Below the pieces are notes generated by a model. The model had not been told where the DNA came from. It made no database searches and saw nothing but the letters and a program-made list of their open reading frames with translations. Below, one piece after another: positions 23,150-36,400 of a DNA stretch of 64,000 bases. Position numbers and translations under genes: made by a program. The stretch is from Macrostomum hystrix (Eukaryota > Platyhelminthes > Macrostomidae): contig CATNEN010000038.1 in assembly GCA_950097015.1 (NCBI GenBank), positions 24,279,001 through 24,343,000 on the forward strand, read 5' to 3'. Each line of letters begins with the position of its first letter. Position 1 is the stretch's first letter.

Positions 23150-25550
23150 TGTTTTTTCTATTTTTATTTACATAACATACTCAAATAGTTTTTTATCTAT
23201 AAATTCACTTTTTATTTCGAAACAAGCTCGTCACAAAAATTAGAGCTGGTTTATGCTTTGCTATGCATATAATTTTTTAAACACATAAATAAAAAGGCGA
23301 CTAAAGTTTACAAAATTTACAGACACTTTTTTTAATTGTTTTACCTTAATTCTTATTTTTTTACAAAAAGGTAAGTCTTCTTAGAAATTTTTCTACAAAA
23401 CAAACATTACTTACCGTCCGATAGAAACCACAACTAAACACACTAACGAGTAACGAGTGTTAAAAGGAAAAATGTAGAAATTAATTTAATAAGAGATACG
23501 CCTATCAAAAAGGCATCTTTGTATTTCCAGCCTTAATTTATATTTATTAGCTAATAATTATTTGAGTTTATGAGCTATGAGAATGAGTATGAGTAGATAA
23601 ATACATGTGCATGGCCCTATTGCTCGTGCATCTGCTTTTGTGTTAATAACTTTCTTATGATCCTCATTTTTTCTATAAATAGTTATTGTAAATTAATGTA
23701 CGTTTAATGAGCGGGTCTTGCTCAGGTGTGCAGTTTATCATGTTTATGACTGTATTTGGATACCCACAAAAGACCATAAACCCACCCTATAACCTATAAT
23801 AAATGTGACTAATCTATTAACAGTTCCCCATGCCTCTATTGAAGTCTAATCCTATTTAGTGTTCACACAGAACTTACCCTAACCAAAACCATTCAACCAC
23901 CATGTCCTACTTAGTTAGTGTCATATTTCTATACATTGGGATACCCACTAAAAGTTTATAGCCTTTAGGCCCTGGATTATGCCAAGTTATTAAACTGAGC
24001 TGAAATGGTAGCTAGGGCTTGTTTAAAAAATTCTAACTAGGCCTACTTAAGATATTAAAGTTAAGAACTTTTCATTGTACTGATAGTACCAAGTTTTCTA
24101 ACATCTATGACTTGTTTGAAAAAATTCAAAAATAGGTAAATTTGATTATGCCATTTGGGATTTCTTCTTATATAATAAAAATAAAAATATTGTAAATACC
24201 TAAACTTGATTATGCCATTTGGCATAATTACCTAAATTAGATTATGCCATTTGAAATTTGAAATTGCTATGGCATACTGGTAACACAAAAACAGTTACTG
24301 GCTATCCTATAATAAACATGAGTAATATTCACTAAGTCTCCTTGACTATTGATGTAAAACCACATTTATTTGCAATTCTTGCACAAAAAACAGATACAAA
24401 TAGCTTTTAGAAGCTAACTAAAATTAGCTAACTAAGAGAAGCTAAGAAGCTAACTAAAATTAGCTTCTATAATTCCGAATTCCCTTTCCGAAAGCCCCAT
24501 TTTGTACTCTTTTTTTAACTCCCTACTAACATATAATGTCATGGTCAGCCTTGCTCCTTAGTGTATTTTTTGCACCTTAAAATTGAAGCAAGTAGTCTAT
24601 GCTTCTGTAAATAAATATATTTAGGTGAATATTAACACATGGCATATTAGTTCTAGTTTCTCTCCTTTTCCAGTTTGGCTCATGCATTAGCAATGTTTCT
24701 TGGAGTAGGTGAGTCATGTACTAATTCCTTAGCTAATTCCTGGTTCTCAATCTAGATTTTTTCCTTGAGTATTGCAATGTTAGATGCAAACGAACTTGTT
24801 ATGCTTTAACTAGTACCAGATATTTTTTTAATCAGGTTTTAATAAATTGTTTAAAATTGTTAAAAATTTAAATTTAGCATTAAAATTGAGTAAATCAAAA
24901 TTAACATAAAATATTGATACATCTATTTAACATTTAGATTTCATTCATTCAAGCTCTATAAATTCCAAGTTAATTTAACATATTGTGCAATATACTATAA
25001 AATTGACCTTATTTTGTCCTTTAGTAATCAATTATTTCGTTAATTTGAACAAATTCTTGTTTGACATAAAGTATGTATATTAGCTTCTTGCCTGTTAGCA
25101 GTTCTTGCTCCCTGGTACTTATAAGCTTTAAAAATTATTAAGACCATTATAGACCAAATAGGTAGCTAAAATATAAATAATTAGTTATTATAGCTATATG
25201 GACACTATGTTGTGCATGCAGCAAGCTTAGAACTTTAATATTAATTAGTATGTTTATTAGGATTTGAATTATAATTAATTAAAAATATTCGAATCTTAAT
25301 TATACTTTAAGATACACAATGTATTCAATTTAGCAGTGTATTTTAGTATCAGTGGTGACTCATAAAAAGGCTTAGTTTTTATATTGACAAGTTAAAAGTG
25401 GCTTAGTTTACTATTGCTTCCTGCAGAGGATCAGAAAGAAATGCTATAAAACTAATTTGCCTGGAGGAATTTTTTATTCCTTAATGATATAGATGTGGTT
25501 TATTTCTTTTCATTCCAGCCTTTTAAAATCAATCAATCAATCATTTTCTC
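23150..25550. other. AT-rich spacer, nothing recognised
   Basis: About 2.4 kb of AT-rich DNA with no reading frame of note, no tandem array and no SINE head. It separates the divergently arranged tetraspanin (minus) and KDM5-like (plus) genes, so their promoters probably lie here. I looked here specifically for JmjN or ARID exons of the KDM5-like gene and saw none. Confidence 0.6.
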
Positions 25551-25586
25551 TAGTCATTGTTTTGTCAATAAGGCTCTGATTTGAGC

Positions 25587-28500
25587 ATGACTTCCGGCTC
25601 AGCTATCAATCATGCTCAACTAGCTGAGCTACCAGCGGCTCCTGTTTTGAACCCAACTCTAGACTACTTGGAAGATCTGGCCAGCTATCTATCTGAAGTG
25701 GTTAGGCCACAGCTGAAAACCTCTAATGAACATTGTCTAATGTGTAAACTGGTGCTGCCAGATCAGCAGGCATTTGAAGACTGCTCAGATGCTGACTGCG
25801 ACTCTGCTGAAGCCGACGACCAGAAGAAAGGATGGCGCCCACCGTCATTCTGTTTGGATCTTGATTTACTCAGATTTCCACCTTCTAGGCAGAGAATTGG
25901 CGGCAAAGGTGGCGGCGTTTTTAACGTGCAAGGCCTGGGACCCGAGTGTCACTTGGCTGCGTTTGTTGCGCGCGCTGAAAATTCTCAAACTACTGCTGCC
26001 GGAGTTGCCGAAAGCAGCTCAGCTCAGCCTAGTATTGTGGAAGCCGAATTTTGGCGACTGTTTAACTCTAGTGAGTGACACTTTTCACATCCTGTCCATC
26101 ACCAGTAATCCACTAATCATTCCTCTTCAAATCCTGTCCAATCAGATCGATCGACTCTAAAACCCACCCCTCATTCGCTCCTCAGATCGTTTCTAATCAG
26201 ATCGATCGATTCTAAAAACCCACCTGTCATTCCCTCCTCAGATCCTGTCCAATAAGATTGATCGACTCTCTAACCCCACCAGTCATTCCCTCCGCAGAGC
26301 CTGTCCAATCAGATCGATCGACTCTCTAACCCCACCAGTCATTCCCTCCGCAGAGCCTGTCCAATCAGATTGAATCAGATTGATCGACCCTCTAACCCCA
26401 CCAGTCATTCCCTCCTCAGATCCTGTCCAATCAGATCGATCGACTCTCTAACCCCCACCAGTCATTCCCTCCTCAGATCCTGTCCAATCAGATCGATCGG
26501 CTCTCTAACCCCCACCAGTCATTCCCTCCTCAGATCCTGTCCAATCAGATCGATCGACTCTCTAACCCCCACCAGTCATTCCCTCCGCAGATCCTGTCCA
26601 ATCAGATCAATTGTCGTTTTGTTTTATTATTATTGATCCGTAAGTAAAATTCTATTTCGCCTTAACATTTCAAGCCTCGACGTCAGTCTTAGTTGAACAC
26701 GGCGATAAATTTCTGCCCGTTAGCGAAGATGACGGCTGGGAATTAGCGTCTAGTCTAGCCGATTGCGCCAACTTTGCCAACATTGCTGCTACATCGTTGG
26801 CGTCAACTACTAGTACTAGTTCATGGTGGCGCTGCCATATCGGCTCTAGATTAGTGTCCTCGTGTGGTCAAGGTCAAGGTCAAACGGACAACATCTTTCA
26901 ATCTGATTGGTCCGGAGTTGTGTCCTATCTGCACTGGGGCGAGCCGAGAATTTGGTATTGCTTATCAGGCGATAAGAATTCTAGCCAATCCGAGCTAAAC
27001 GGCTGGCGATCTATTCAGATGCCCGGCGAGTTTATTGTCCTCCTACCGGGAGCTCGTTACGCTTGGATTGACTGCGGCGTCAACTTTATGGAATCCGCTC
27101 GCTACTGTCCGCTTGCCTGGCTATCAGAGGCTCGTCTAGCTGGACTGCCGGCCGCTGTTGAGCGACAGGCTTTGCTAGAGGCCCTGGAAACAGCCATTGT
27201 GGAATCTGATTCTACCAATACTGGGCAGCAGCAGCAGCAACAGCTGCCTGCCAACTTAGCTGACATGCTTCTGGAAGAACTTAAGGTCAGTACTTTGACG
27301 CTTCTGACACTTATCCCAAAATCTTCTGACACTTTTCCTACATTTTACTGACACTAGGTCGCTATTATGGCAAATATAAAACTTGTACAATGTCCTCAAA
27401 TTGTTTAAAAAAATCGCAGCTATTTAAAACTGCCGAAGATGAATTGTCCACGGACACCAGTCAGCTGCTAACGTCGGGTCGAAGCTACCTGACCAATCTG
27501 CGCGACAGGTACACCAGCTGGCAAGTAGCTGTCAGCGCCATCGAACCAGCTGATGATTCAACTAATAGTAAGCCAACTCTTGCCCAACTGGAACAGCTCG
27601 CCTGGCAAGGCTTTGCCGAGCTCCGCCTGTCCCCAGTCGCCTGTCCGTCGCTGGCTCGCCTCCGCTGTCGAATTTGTTCGGCTAGGCGAGCCCGTCAAGT
27701 GGTTGCCGCACTCCTAGCCTTTCATCAGCTAGAAGATAAAGAGGATAGCAAGGACGCCAACTGCTCTAGGGATAAAGACAATCTTGGCGATGACGCCGAC
27801 AAAGAGGTCGAATCTATCGGCGTCAAGAAATCGCATCGCGCCGACGAGCACGAGGATGACATCGACGGTCAGGGCGAAGCTTCTAGACTGCGCCAACTTC
27901 GAAAGCGGCTGCGATTTCCCCGCTGCGGCGCTCGCGTCGGACGTTGCGTCAACAAAATCTCCGAGGCCAGTTTTGATGCCGTCTGTCGCCGACTCGATCG
28001 CCTGTCGTGTCGTCTAGCCGAAGATGAGGAAGACAATTTTGCTTCGCTAAGATTGCGTGTTGATAGCTGGCGCGAGAACTGCTCAGAATTAATGAGCACA
28101 GGTACGAATCTTGGGGTAGAAATCATTTCATAATTTTTGGTGGTACTTTGGGTTCGTGTACCAATGAAGGTCGAATGCTGCTCGACGAGAATGTCTATGG
28201 CCAGAACTAGCTGTTTCTGTCTTCTTCAACTGCCCATATTACTTTAGGCCATAGACACTTTCATCAATTCCTTGGTCTTTGGTTATATGTTTGATAAGTC
28301 GACAGAAAAACTGAATACCTGATAAGTAAGATAATAATTGATTACAAATTAGGTCCATGGACTGTGGGGGAGGGGCGCCACAACAATGATTTCCCCATTT
28401 AACAGCTGGGTGAACTGAAGCAACATAGAGTTAGGCGGCTTACTAACGACGCTTATTGTTTCATTGGAGTCGGGAATCGAACCTCTGACCTGCAGGCTTC

Positions 28501-31500
28501 TAGCAAGCTCAACGGAAAGCTTTTTGAACTGAGGAATTAAAAATGTTTTTTAATGAAAATTTTGAGATTCGAACCGACGACTTCGCTTTCATTTTTATCT
28601 TGATTATCGACTCTGGTTATTGGACTAAAACCTCTCCTGCGCAGGTGAGCAAGACGAATTTGAAGAGCCTGACGCTTCGATTGTAGCGTCCCTAGCAACT
28701 GAAGCGCGTCGCCTACCCGTTGCTATGGACGCTTGGCCATGGCTAGCGGCCGTCTATGAGAGACAATTGTTTTTAGCCGAAGCTCAAACAATACTACTAA
28801 GCGATTCAGCTGCCGGCAGAGATCAGTTAGCGACAAGGCTAAAATTGTTTCCAAGCGAATTGTCCCAGCTGTGCGCCAAAGGAGCTTCCTTGAGATCGCA
28901 GACACCCAGTTCTGAGGCCGCCGTGGCTCAACTGCTGGAGTTGCTAAAAGCTGGGCAGGAGTTGGAGACAAGGTAAACACTTTTAGCGACAGTTTTTTCT
29001 TATCTTAGATGCTATTTTCTTAATACTAACTCTACTCTAACTTCTACACTGCCATTTCCCTAATTCTACACTGCCATTTCCTAAAGTCTACACTGCCATT
29101 TCCTAAAGTCTACACTGCCATTTCCCTAATCTACACCGCCATTTAATAAAGTCTACACTGCCATTTCCCTAATTCTACTCTGCCATTTCCCTACTTCTAC
29201 ACTGCCATTTACCTAATTCTACACTGCCATTTCCTTACTTCTACACTGCCATTTTCCAAAGCTAGGCTGCCATTTTCCTAATGCTAGACTGCCATTTTCC
29301 AAAGCTAGGCTGCCATTTTCCAAAGCTAGGCTGCCATTTTCCTAATGCTAGACTGCCATTTTCCAAAGCTAGGCTGCCATTTTCCAATTGCTAGACTGCC
29401 ATTTCCCTAATTCTACACTGCCATTTTTCCAAAGCTAGGCTGCCATTTTTCCAAAGCTAGGCTGCCATTTTCCTAATGCTAGACTGCCATTTTCCAAAGC
29501 TAGACTGCCGTTTTCCAAAGCTAGGCTGCCATTTTCCTAATGCTAGACTGCCATTTTCCAAAGCTAGGCTGCCATTTTTCCAAAGCTAGGCTGCAATTTT
29601 TTCAAAGCTAGGCTGCCATTTTCCTAATGCTAGACTGCCATTTTCCAAAGCTAGTCTGCCATTTTCCAAAGCTAGGCTGCCATTTTCCAAAGCTAGGCTG
29701 TGATTTTCCAAAGCTAGACTGCCATTTTCCAATGCTAGACTGCCATTTTCCAATGCTAGGCTGCCATTTTCCAAAGCTAGGCTGCCATTTTCCAAAGCTA
29801 GGCTGCCATTTTCCAAATCCAGATTTCCGTTGAGTTTGAATCAAATTATATAATATTTCTACATTTTATACAGAGCTCGTCGCGTACTAGACACACGTCG
29901 GCGTTTACAACAAATGCAGCATCAGCAGTTGCAATTGGCCTCTTCAAATTCTCAACAGCAACAACAGCAGCATCAGCAGCAGCAGCAGCAGTTGCAGGCC
30001 TCACTATTAGATATCGAAGATATTCAAAGGCTAGTTGAAGATGGAACCAAATTGCCGTTGCGTTTAGCTTCAGTTGCAGTCACTGCGGAGCTGTTAGCCA
30101 AGATTCGCGACTGGTCGGAGACTGTGGCCTCGGAAACTGGCAACGGTATTGGCTTGCTGGCCTATCCAACATTGAGCACCCTGGAGCGTCTGTTGGATGA
30201 AGGCAGAAAATTTTGCGTCAAATTAGACCAATTGGGCGAGTTAGAGAGTCACGTTGCTCAAGCCAAAGGCTGGCTAGATCGAACCGCTAGAAACTTTCTA
30301 AAGAAGCATTCGCCACTGACGCTAATTCAGGTTGGATTTGTGAAACAGTTTTGTTAGCTTTGTAAATTCGTTACTTTTCCAAATTCGTTAATTTTCTAAA
30401 TTCGTTACTTTTCCTAATTCGTTACTTTTCTTAATTCGTTACTTTTCTTAATTCGTTACTTTTCTTAATTCGTTACTTTTCTTAATTCGTTACTTTTCTT
30501 AATTCGTTACTTTTCTAATTTCGTTACTTTTCTAAATTCGTTACTTTTCTAAATTCCGCGCTTTAAGGGCTTGCCGTGCAATTCGCGCCCTTGAGGGCCA
30601 ACCTCCAAGGCACAGTGAGAGTGTACTAACGATGTGCCGTTGCAACTAATATTATTCATTACTTCTCGAAAAGTAACTATTAAAAAGTAACGATTTTAAG
30701 TCTGTTTCTATTAGTAATGAAATTTACTTTTTTTAATTAACGTTTTCTGAGTTTTCAAGTAAAGTCTATTGTCACTGACTATAATTATCCTCCTATAATG
30801 TAAGGGTTCTTTACGTAAAAAAAGTAACAATTAAATCTCGACCAATTTATTTTTCAAGGTACTTTTGCCGCGTTCGCCAAAATCGTTTCTACGCGACTAC
30901 ACCAAATCTCCGAATAGTAACGCTTCAACTGTAGGCGCCACTGCCGCTAATTGTGCCCCTAGTCAAACTTTGGCATCGAATAAGAAAGGCTCGAGAAAGT
31001 CCGCTCAGTCGGCAGCCTCGTCAGCTAATCAGGCCTCGTCTACTAAGGTTGAAGCCAATCAGAGTGCGGCTGATCAGCAGCAGCAGGCTCTGGAACCTGT
31101 CGATCAGTTCTCGGCCGATATAACAGATGCGGAGCGAGTTTCACTCTATCAGGAATTGGCAGTCAGCGAACTGCAAGCTGCTATGGCTGCCAGGTGATGA
31201 TACATTTGTACATTTTTTTCTTTGAGGGCGGATAGCTCAGTCAGTAAGGTGTCGGACTCTGGATCAGATGGTCCTGGGTTCGACTCCCGACCTAGTCTAG
31301 AACTATTCGTGCAGCCTTTGGCAAGCTGCTTTGCCCTGATGTGCACAGTCTACTCAGCTGCAAATGAGTACCGACATTTCATCGGGTAGTAATAATTCCG
31401 GCTTGCGTGGAGTGGAATAAAGCAGTTCTGTGCGGCAATTCTGTGGGGTTTGGATGCTGCCGATATGTTTGGGAAAAACAAATTCCATGGCTGACACGCG

Positions 31501-33379
31501 GCTGTCAACCGGTGTCCGAGAGAGCCGGGAGTACAATAGGTGTGCAGTCCCCACCTGCTAGTGTGCTAGACACAACACCTGCACTGGCCCTTGGGTCTAG
31601 TGTCTTTAGGTGAAAATACCTAATTTTTTCTTTAGGTATTTCCTACTCAAAACTCGCCACGAACTCGAATCCGCGTCGACTCCACATAAATTTTGGTATT
31701 TTCATAAAATTTCTCCCCTTTAGGGTCTAACCCGCCAGGGCACAGATAGGTTTGACACTGCCTGACGATGAGAAAGAATTCTCACTTATAAAGATTCGAA
31801 TCTGACACAATAAAAACAATTTTTTATCCACTCTATTGACCTAAAGTTCTTCAAAGTTAAGCCAATTGCGAAGTTTCGGCAGCTATTCCGGTACCCCGTG
31901 AAGCCTTAATTATCCAAATATTTGTACTATCACTGAGCCTTGGAGATTGTCACTCGAGGACACAAACGCTCCGCCAGTCACCCTCCCCATTTGAGTCTTT
32001 GTCTTTGTACATCTGTTCAAACACCCACACCTCTACAGGCACCGCACAGGTCACGAACTGACCCTGGCGTCCACTTGCATCTGTGGTCAACGCAGCGGCG
32101 GCGGTGGTTTCATGCTGCAATGCGAACTTTGCCGTCACTGGTACCACGCTCAGTGTGTCACTCTGCCGAAGTACCTGAAGCCGAAGACACTCGCCGGAGG
32201 CGCAGCCTCAGTCTCTGCGATGCGGGCGGCACTTCGCGATTTAAAATATCTCTGCCAGGCCTGCGAGCGCGGTCGTAGACCGCGTGTTGAAACTATTCTA
32301 AGCCTGCTGTTGTCGTTGCAACGCCTGCCCTGTCCGCTACTGGCTGGCGTAGCCCTTCAATGCCTGACTGAGCGGGCAATGTCCTGGCAGGATCGGACTC
32401 ACTGTCTACTGTTGAGCAGTCCCGAACTTCGCCGAGCTCTCGTCTGTTTGGCGCGCACAATGAAATTGCAACTGCCCGATAAACTGCTGCGCCAGCTAAA
32501 CACCATGATTACAACTAGCGCTAGTGGCGCCGTCAATGCTCCTGCCGAAGCTTTAATGCCTGCTTCTAGTAGCTTGACAACTTCTGCTTCTGCTGTCGTC
32601 AACGCTGGCGCTTCTTCTTTAATCCAAGCCGGCGGTGGCGGCTCATCGGCCAGGAAGCCGCGCAAGTCACCGCTATTTCCTCGGGGGCCGGGAGCTGCCG
32701 CTGCCGCAGCCGCCGCAGCCGCAGCCGCCGCAGCAGCCGCAGCCGCTGCATCATCCGGATCGGCAGTATCCATGGGTTTGGGGAGCCTTGGCTTAGTCAG
32801 CCGAGAATCTCTAGCCATGCCTGGCTCGTCTCCTCCGTCTAATTCCATATCCGACGGTCCGTTCGGCGGCGCATCTCCGACATCGTCACTGATGCCTGCC
32901 AGGCGGCCTAGGATTGTTCTAAGCTCAGCAGCTCGATCTCAACTCGAATCGGCCATGCTAGAAGGCGACTTACTGGAGGTGTCGATGGAGGAATCGACCT
33001 GGTTGTGGCATCTGTTGCAGGCGAGCGCCCCAGATTTCGTTGCCGACTTTGATCAGGAAGAAGCTGCCATTGTTGTTAATAGACAGTTGGATTCTAGCGA
33101 TGAGGATGACGAAGCAGATGATGATGATGGTGAAGAAGAGCTTGCTGATGATTCAGACAATGAAGAAGACATGAAAAACATTGACGAAGCTGATGCTGAT
33201 GACAGCGACATTGATGCCGCCGAAGATGCTTACGGTGACGGAGATGTCTCCGATGCTTATTCAACTTCCGCCATCGCTTTGGCTCCTGTTATGCTGCCCT
33301 CGGCTGCTGCCGCTGCTGCCGCTGCTGCTTTGTCGGCTTCAAAACGACAGCCGAAGTCCTCAATGAAGCAGCAACAGCA

Positions 33380-33440
<61 letters not shown>

Positions 33441-36400
33441 AAGTATCAAAAGCAGCGTTGGCAGTCCAAAGCGAAGATTGCTCTGCAGCGCGGTCGGCAG
33501 CCAGTCAACAGACGCTCGTCCGATAGTGGCTCAGGGGCGGGTGGCAAACGGCCCGCCAGCTCCAGCGTGTCCTCCGCCGCCGCGGCATCGTCTGGCATCG
33601 TTGATAAACGACGGCGTCATGTGCGAACGCCAATGGAAGCGGTTGGTGCATTGTTTGATTGGTTTTTAATAATTGTGCAGCCGACAGCACAGCCGCAGCT
33701 GTTGCGTAGCGCATCTGAAGGCTGCGTGCGGCTGTTCAGTCCATGGACTGGGGGGACGCCACACCCACCTTCAATTACCCCAGATAATGCTTGTACTTTG
33801 TTAGCCCGGTTGCCAAAAAAAGTTGAATGGGCCACATTTTTTGGCCCACTAGTGGGCCAAAGTTTGGTTCTGAGCGGCCCACAGAAAGCCCACATTGACC
33901 CAGAAAGTGTTTAATGGCAGACACCGGGTCACACGGCGGCTCATACGGAGGCCCGTACAGGCCCGTACACGGCGGCCCACACAGGCCCATAAACGGCGGC
34001 CCTTACAGGCCCATACACGGCGGCCCATACAGGCCCGTACACGGCGGCCCATACAGGCCCATACACGGCGGCCCATTTTGGCTTGTATACACTGGCCCTT
34101 GATGGCCCATATTGGCCCACAAATACTGCCACATATACCGGCCCACATTGGCCCACACATACTGGCCCATTTTGGCCCACATATACTGCCACATATACTG
34201 GCCCATATTGGCCCACATATACTGGCCCATATTGGCCCACATATGCTGCCACATATACTGGCCCATATTGGCCCACATATACTGGCCCATATTGGCCCAC
34301 ATATGCTGGCCCATATTGGCCCACATATACTGGCCCATATTGGCCCACATACGCTGGTTCATATTGGCCCACATATGCTGGCCCATATTGGCTCACATAT
34401 ACTGGCCCATATTGGCCCACATATACTGGCCCATATTGGCCCACATATACTGACCCATATACTGGCCCATATTGGCCCACATATACTGGCCCATATTGGC
34501 CCACATATGCTGCCACATATACTGGCCCATATTGGCCCACATATACTGGCCCATATTGGCCCACATATGCTGCCACATATACTGGCCCATATTGGCCCAC
34601 ATATACTGCCACATATACTGGCCCATATTGGCCCACATATACTGCCACATATACTGGCCCATATTGGCCCACATATGCTGCCACATATACTGGCCCATAT
34701 TGGCTCACATATACTGGCCCATATTGGCCCACATATACTGGCCCATATTGGCCCACATATACTGGCCCATATTGGCCCACATATACTGGCCCATATTGGC
34801 CCACATATACTGCCACATATACTGGCCCATATTGGCCCACATATACTGACCCATATTGGCCCATATTGGCCCACATACGCTGGTTCATATTGGCCCACAT
34901 ATACTGGCCCATATTGGCCCACATATACTGGCCCATATTGGCTCACATATACTGGCCCATATTGGCCCACATATACTGACCCATATTGGCCCATATTGGC
35001 CCACATATCCCAGCCTATATTGGCCTACATATACTGGCCCATATTGGCCCACATACGCTGGCCCATATTGGCTGGTCCATATATTATAGCGCATAGGGCC
35101 AAAGTAATTACTAATTACTATAAAAAACAAGTACCTATTTCTCTTTAATACGGCTTGGCTCTTAAATATTTACTTGCCATGTAACTAATTGTGAATGGAT
35201 TGTGAATGAGCAATGCTTGTATTGCGCAAAACTTGCACAGCAACATGTGTAGGATACAAGTAGGAAACAAATTAATAGAAAGATTGTAACGCATGGATTG
35301 ATTGGTTGACTGAAAGGTTCAGTCATGTAGGACACATTTGGTTTTCATAACCACATACTCTCCGCTGCATCTATAGTCTAGGTTTTCTTCTTCGCTTCAG
35401 CAGCTGACAGATCCCGCAATGGCCGCTTACGACGAGGCAACGACTTCATAGCTTCGATAGGCGCTTCAGGGGGTGTAGGGGGCATCTCGATTGCCCAAAA
35501 CTGGGCATCGCCAGTTCGAATCTTCGGCTGGTTGCTGCGATGCCTGCCGGCCACCTGTAGCCTCTTTCTTCGACTCTCAGGCGACAGATCGGCAAACCAG
35601 GCCTCGCAGTCCGGACAACAGTGCGCCTGGAGCTCCAGTCTGTCCTCTTTGCGTCGGCAGACATGCACACAGGCCGGCCCGGAGCTTCTCTCTGGAAGCC
35701 GATTGTAATCCGCTCGAATTTCAGCCGCCGTCTTTCCTTCGAATATGCCGCCTAAGGCGTGCCGACGAACCCCGTCTCTGGGGCCTGCGGCCTCAGACCC
35801 ATCATCGCCGCACTCGCCGGGGCCCTGGGTCTCAGACCCATCATCGCCGCATCATCATCATATATATTCTCGGGATCGGGATCGGGATTGGGATATATAT
35901 ATATACTCGGGATCGAGTACCTTCAACCCTTAATCGATACTTTATCACTTTGAAACCTTCAAGACGAACAAATCAGTTACAAAATCACTGCGGGGAACAA
36001 TCGCTTAAGGATCGATATCGGCGGCATCGTTTTCGCCGGCTCCGGCGGCAACAGTGGCAGTAGCTGCGGCGCCAGCGTTGTCGCCGACAACGGAGGCACC
36101 AGCTGCCGCGGCAGTCGGGACATCGGCGGCGGTAACGGTCTGCAGTCCCCTCTGCGTACGGGCCGTGCGCCTGAAAACGCTGCCCAGTAGAGTATCCGGC
36201 AAGCGTTTGGTCTGTGTGAGAACGAAGAAAGTGAAGTAATGAAAAACTAATATTCTAACAGTTTATATACAATGTATTCCGATGCTGTAGACATGACGCT
36301 GCACTAAATCGCCCAAAATAGTAGTACAACTAGTGTAGAACAGCAATGCACATAATATTATGTACTAAAGAAAAGAAAAAGAAAAAGAAACAGTTAGTGT

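Noticed and set aside
25587-26070. Normal PHD1 finger in the KDM5-like protein
   Set aside because: Only CLMC and scattered cysteines are present; the His-Cys pair and the final CxxC are missing, so it is at best a relic.
31225-31300. Functional tRNA gene
   Set aside because: A and B boxes are present, but the acceptor stem does not close and a long unrelated body follows, as in a SINE.
33642-33914. Extension of KDM5-like exon 7 to the end of its open frame
   Set aside because: The frame runs into a SINE tail and the inverted-repeat unit; donors at 33621 or 33642 are in the correct phase to join exon 8.
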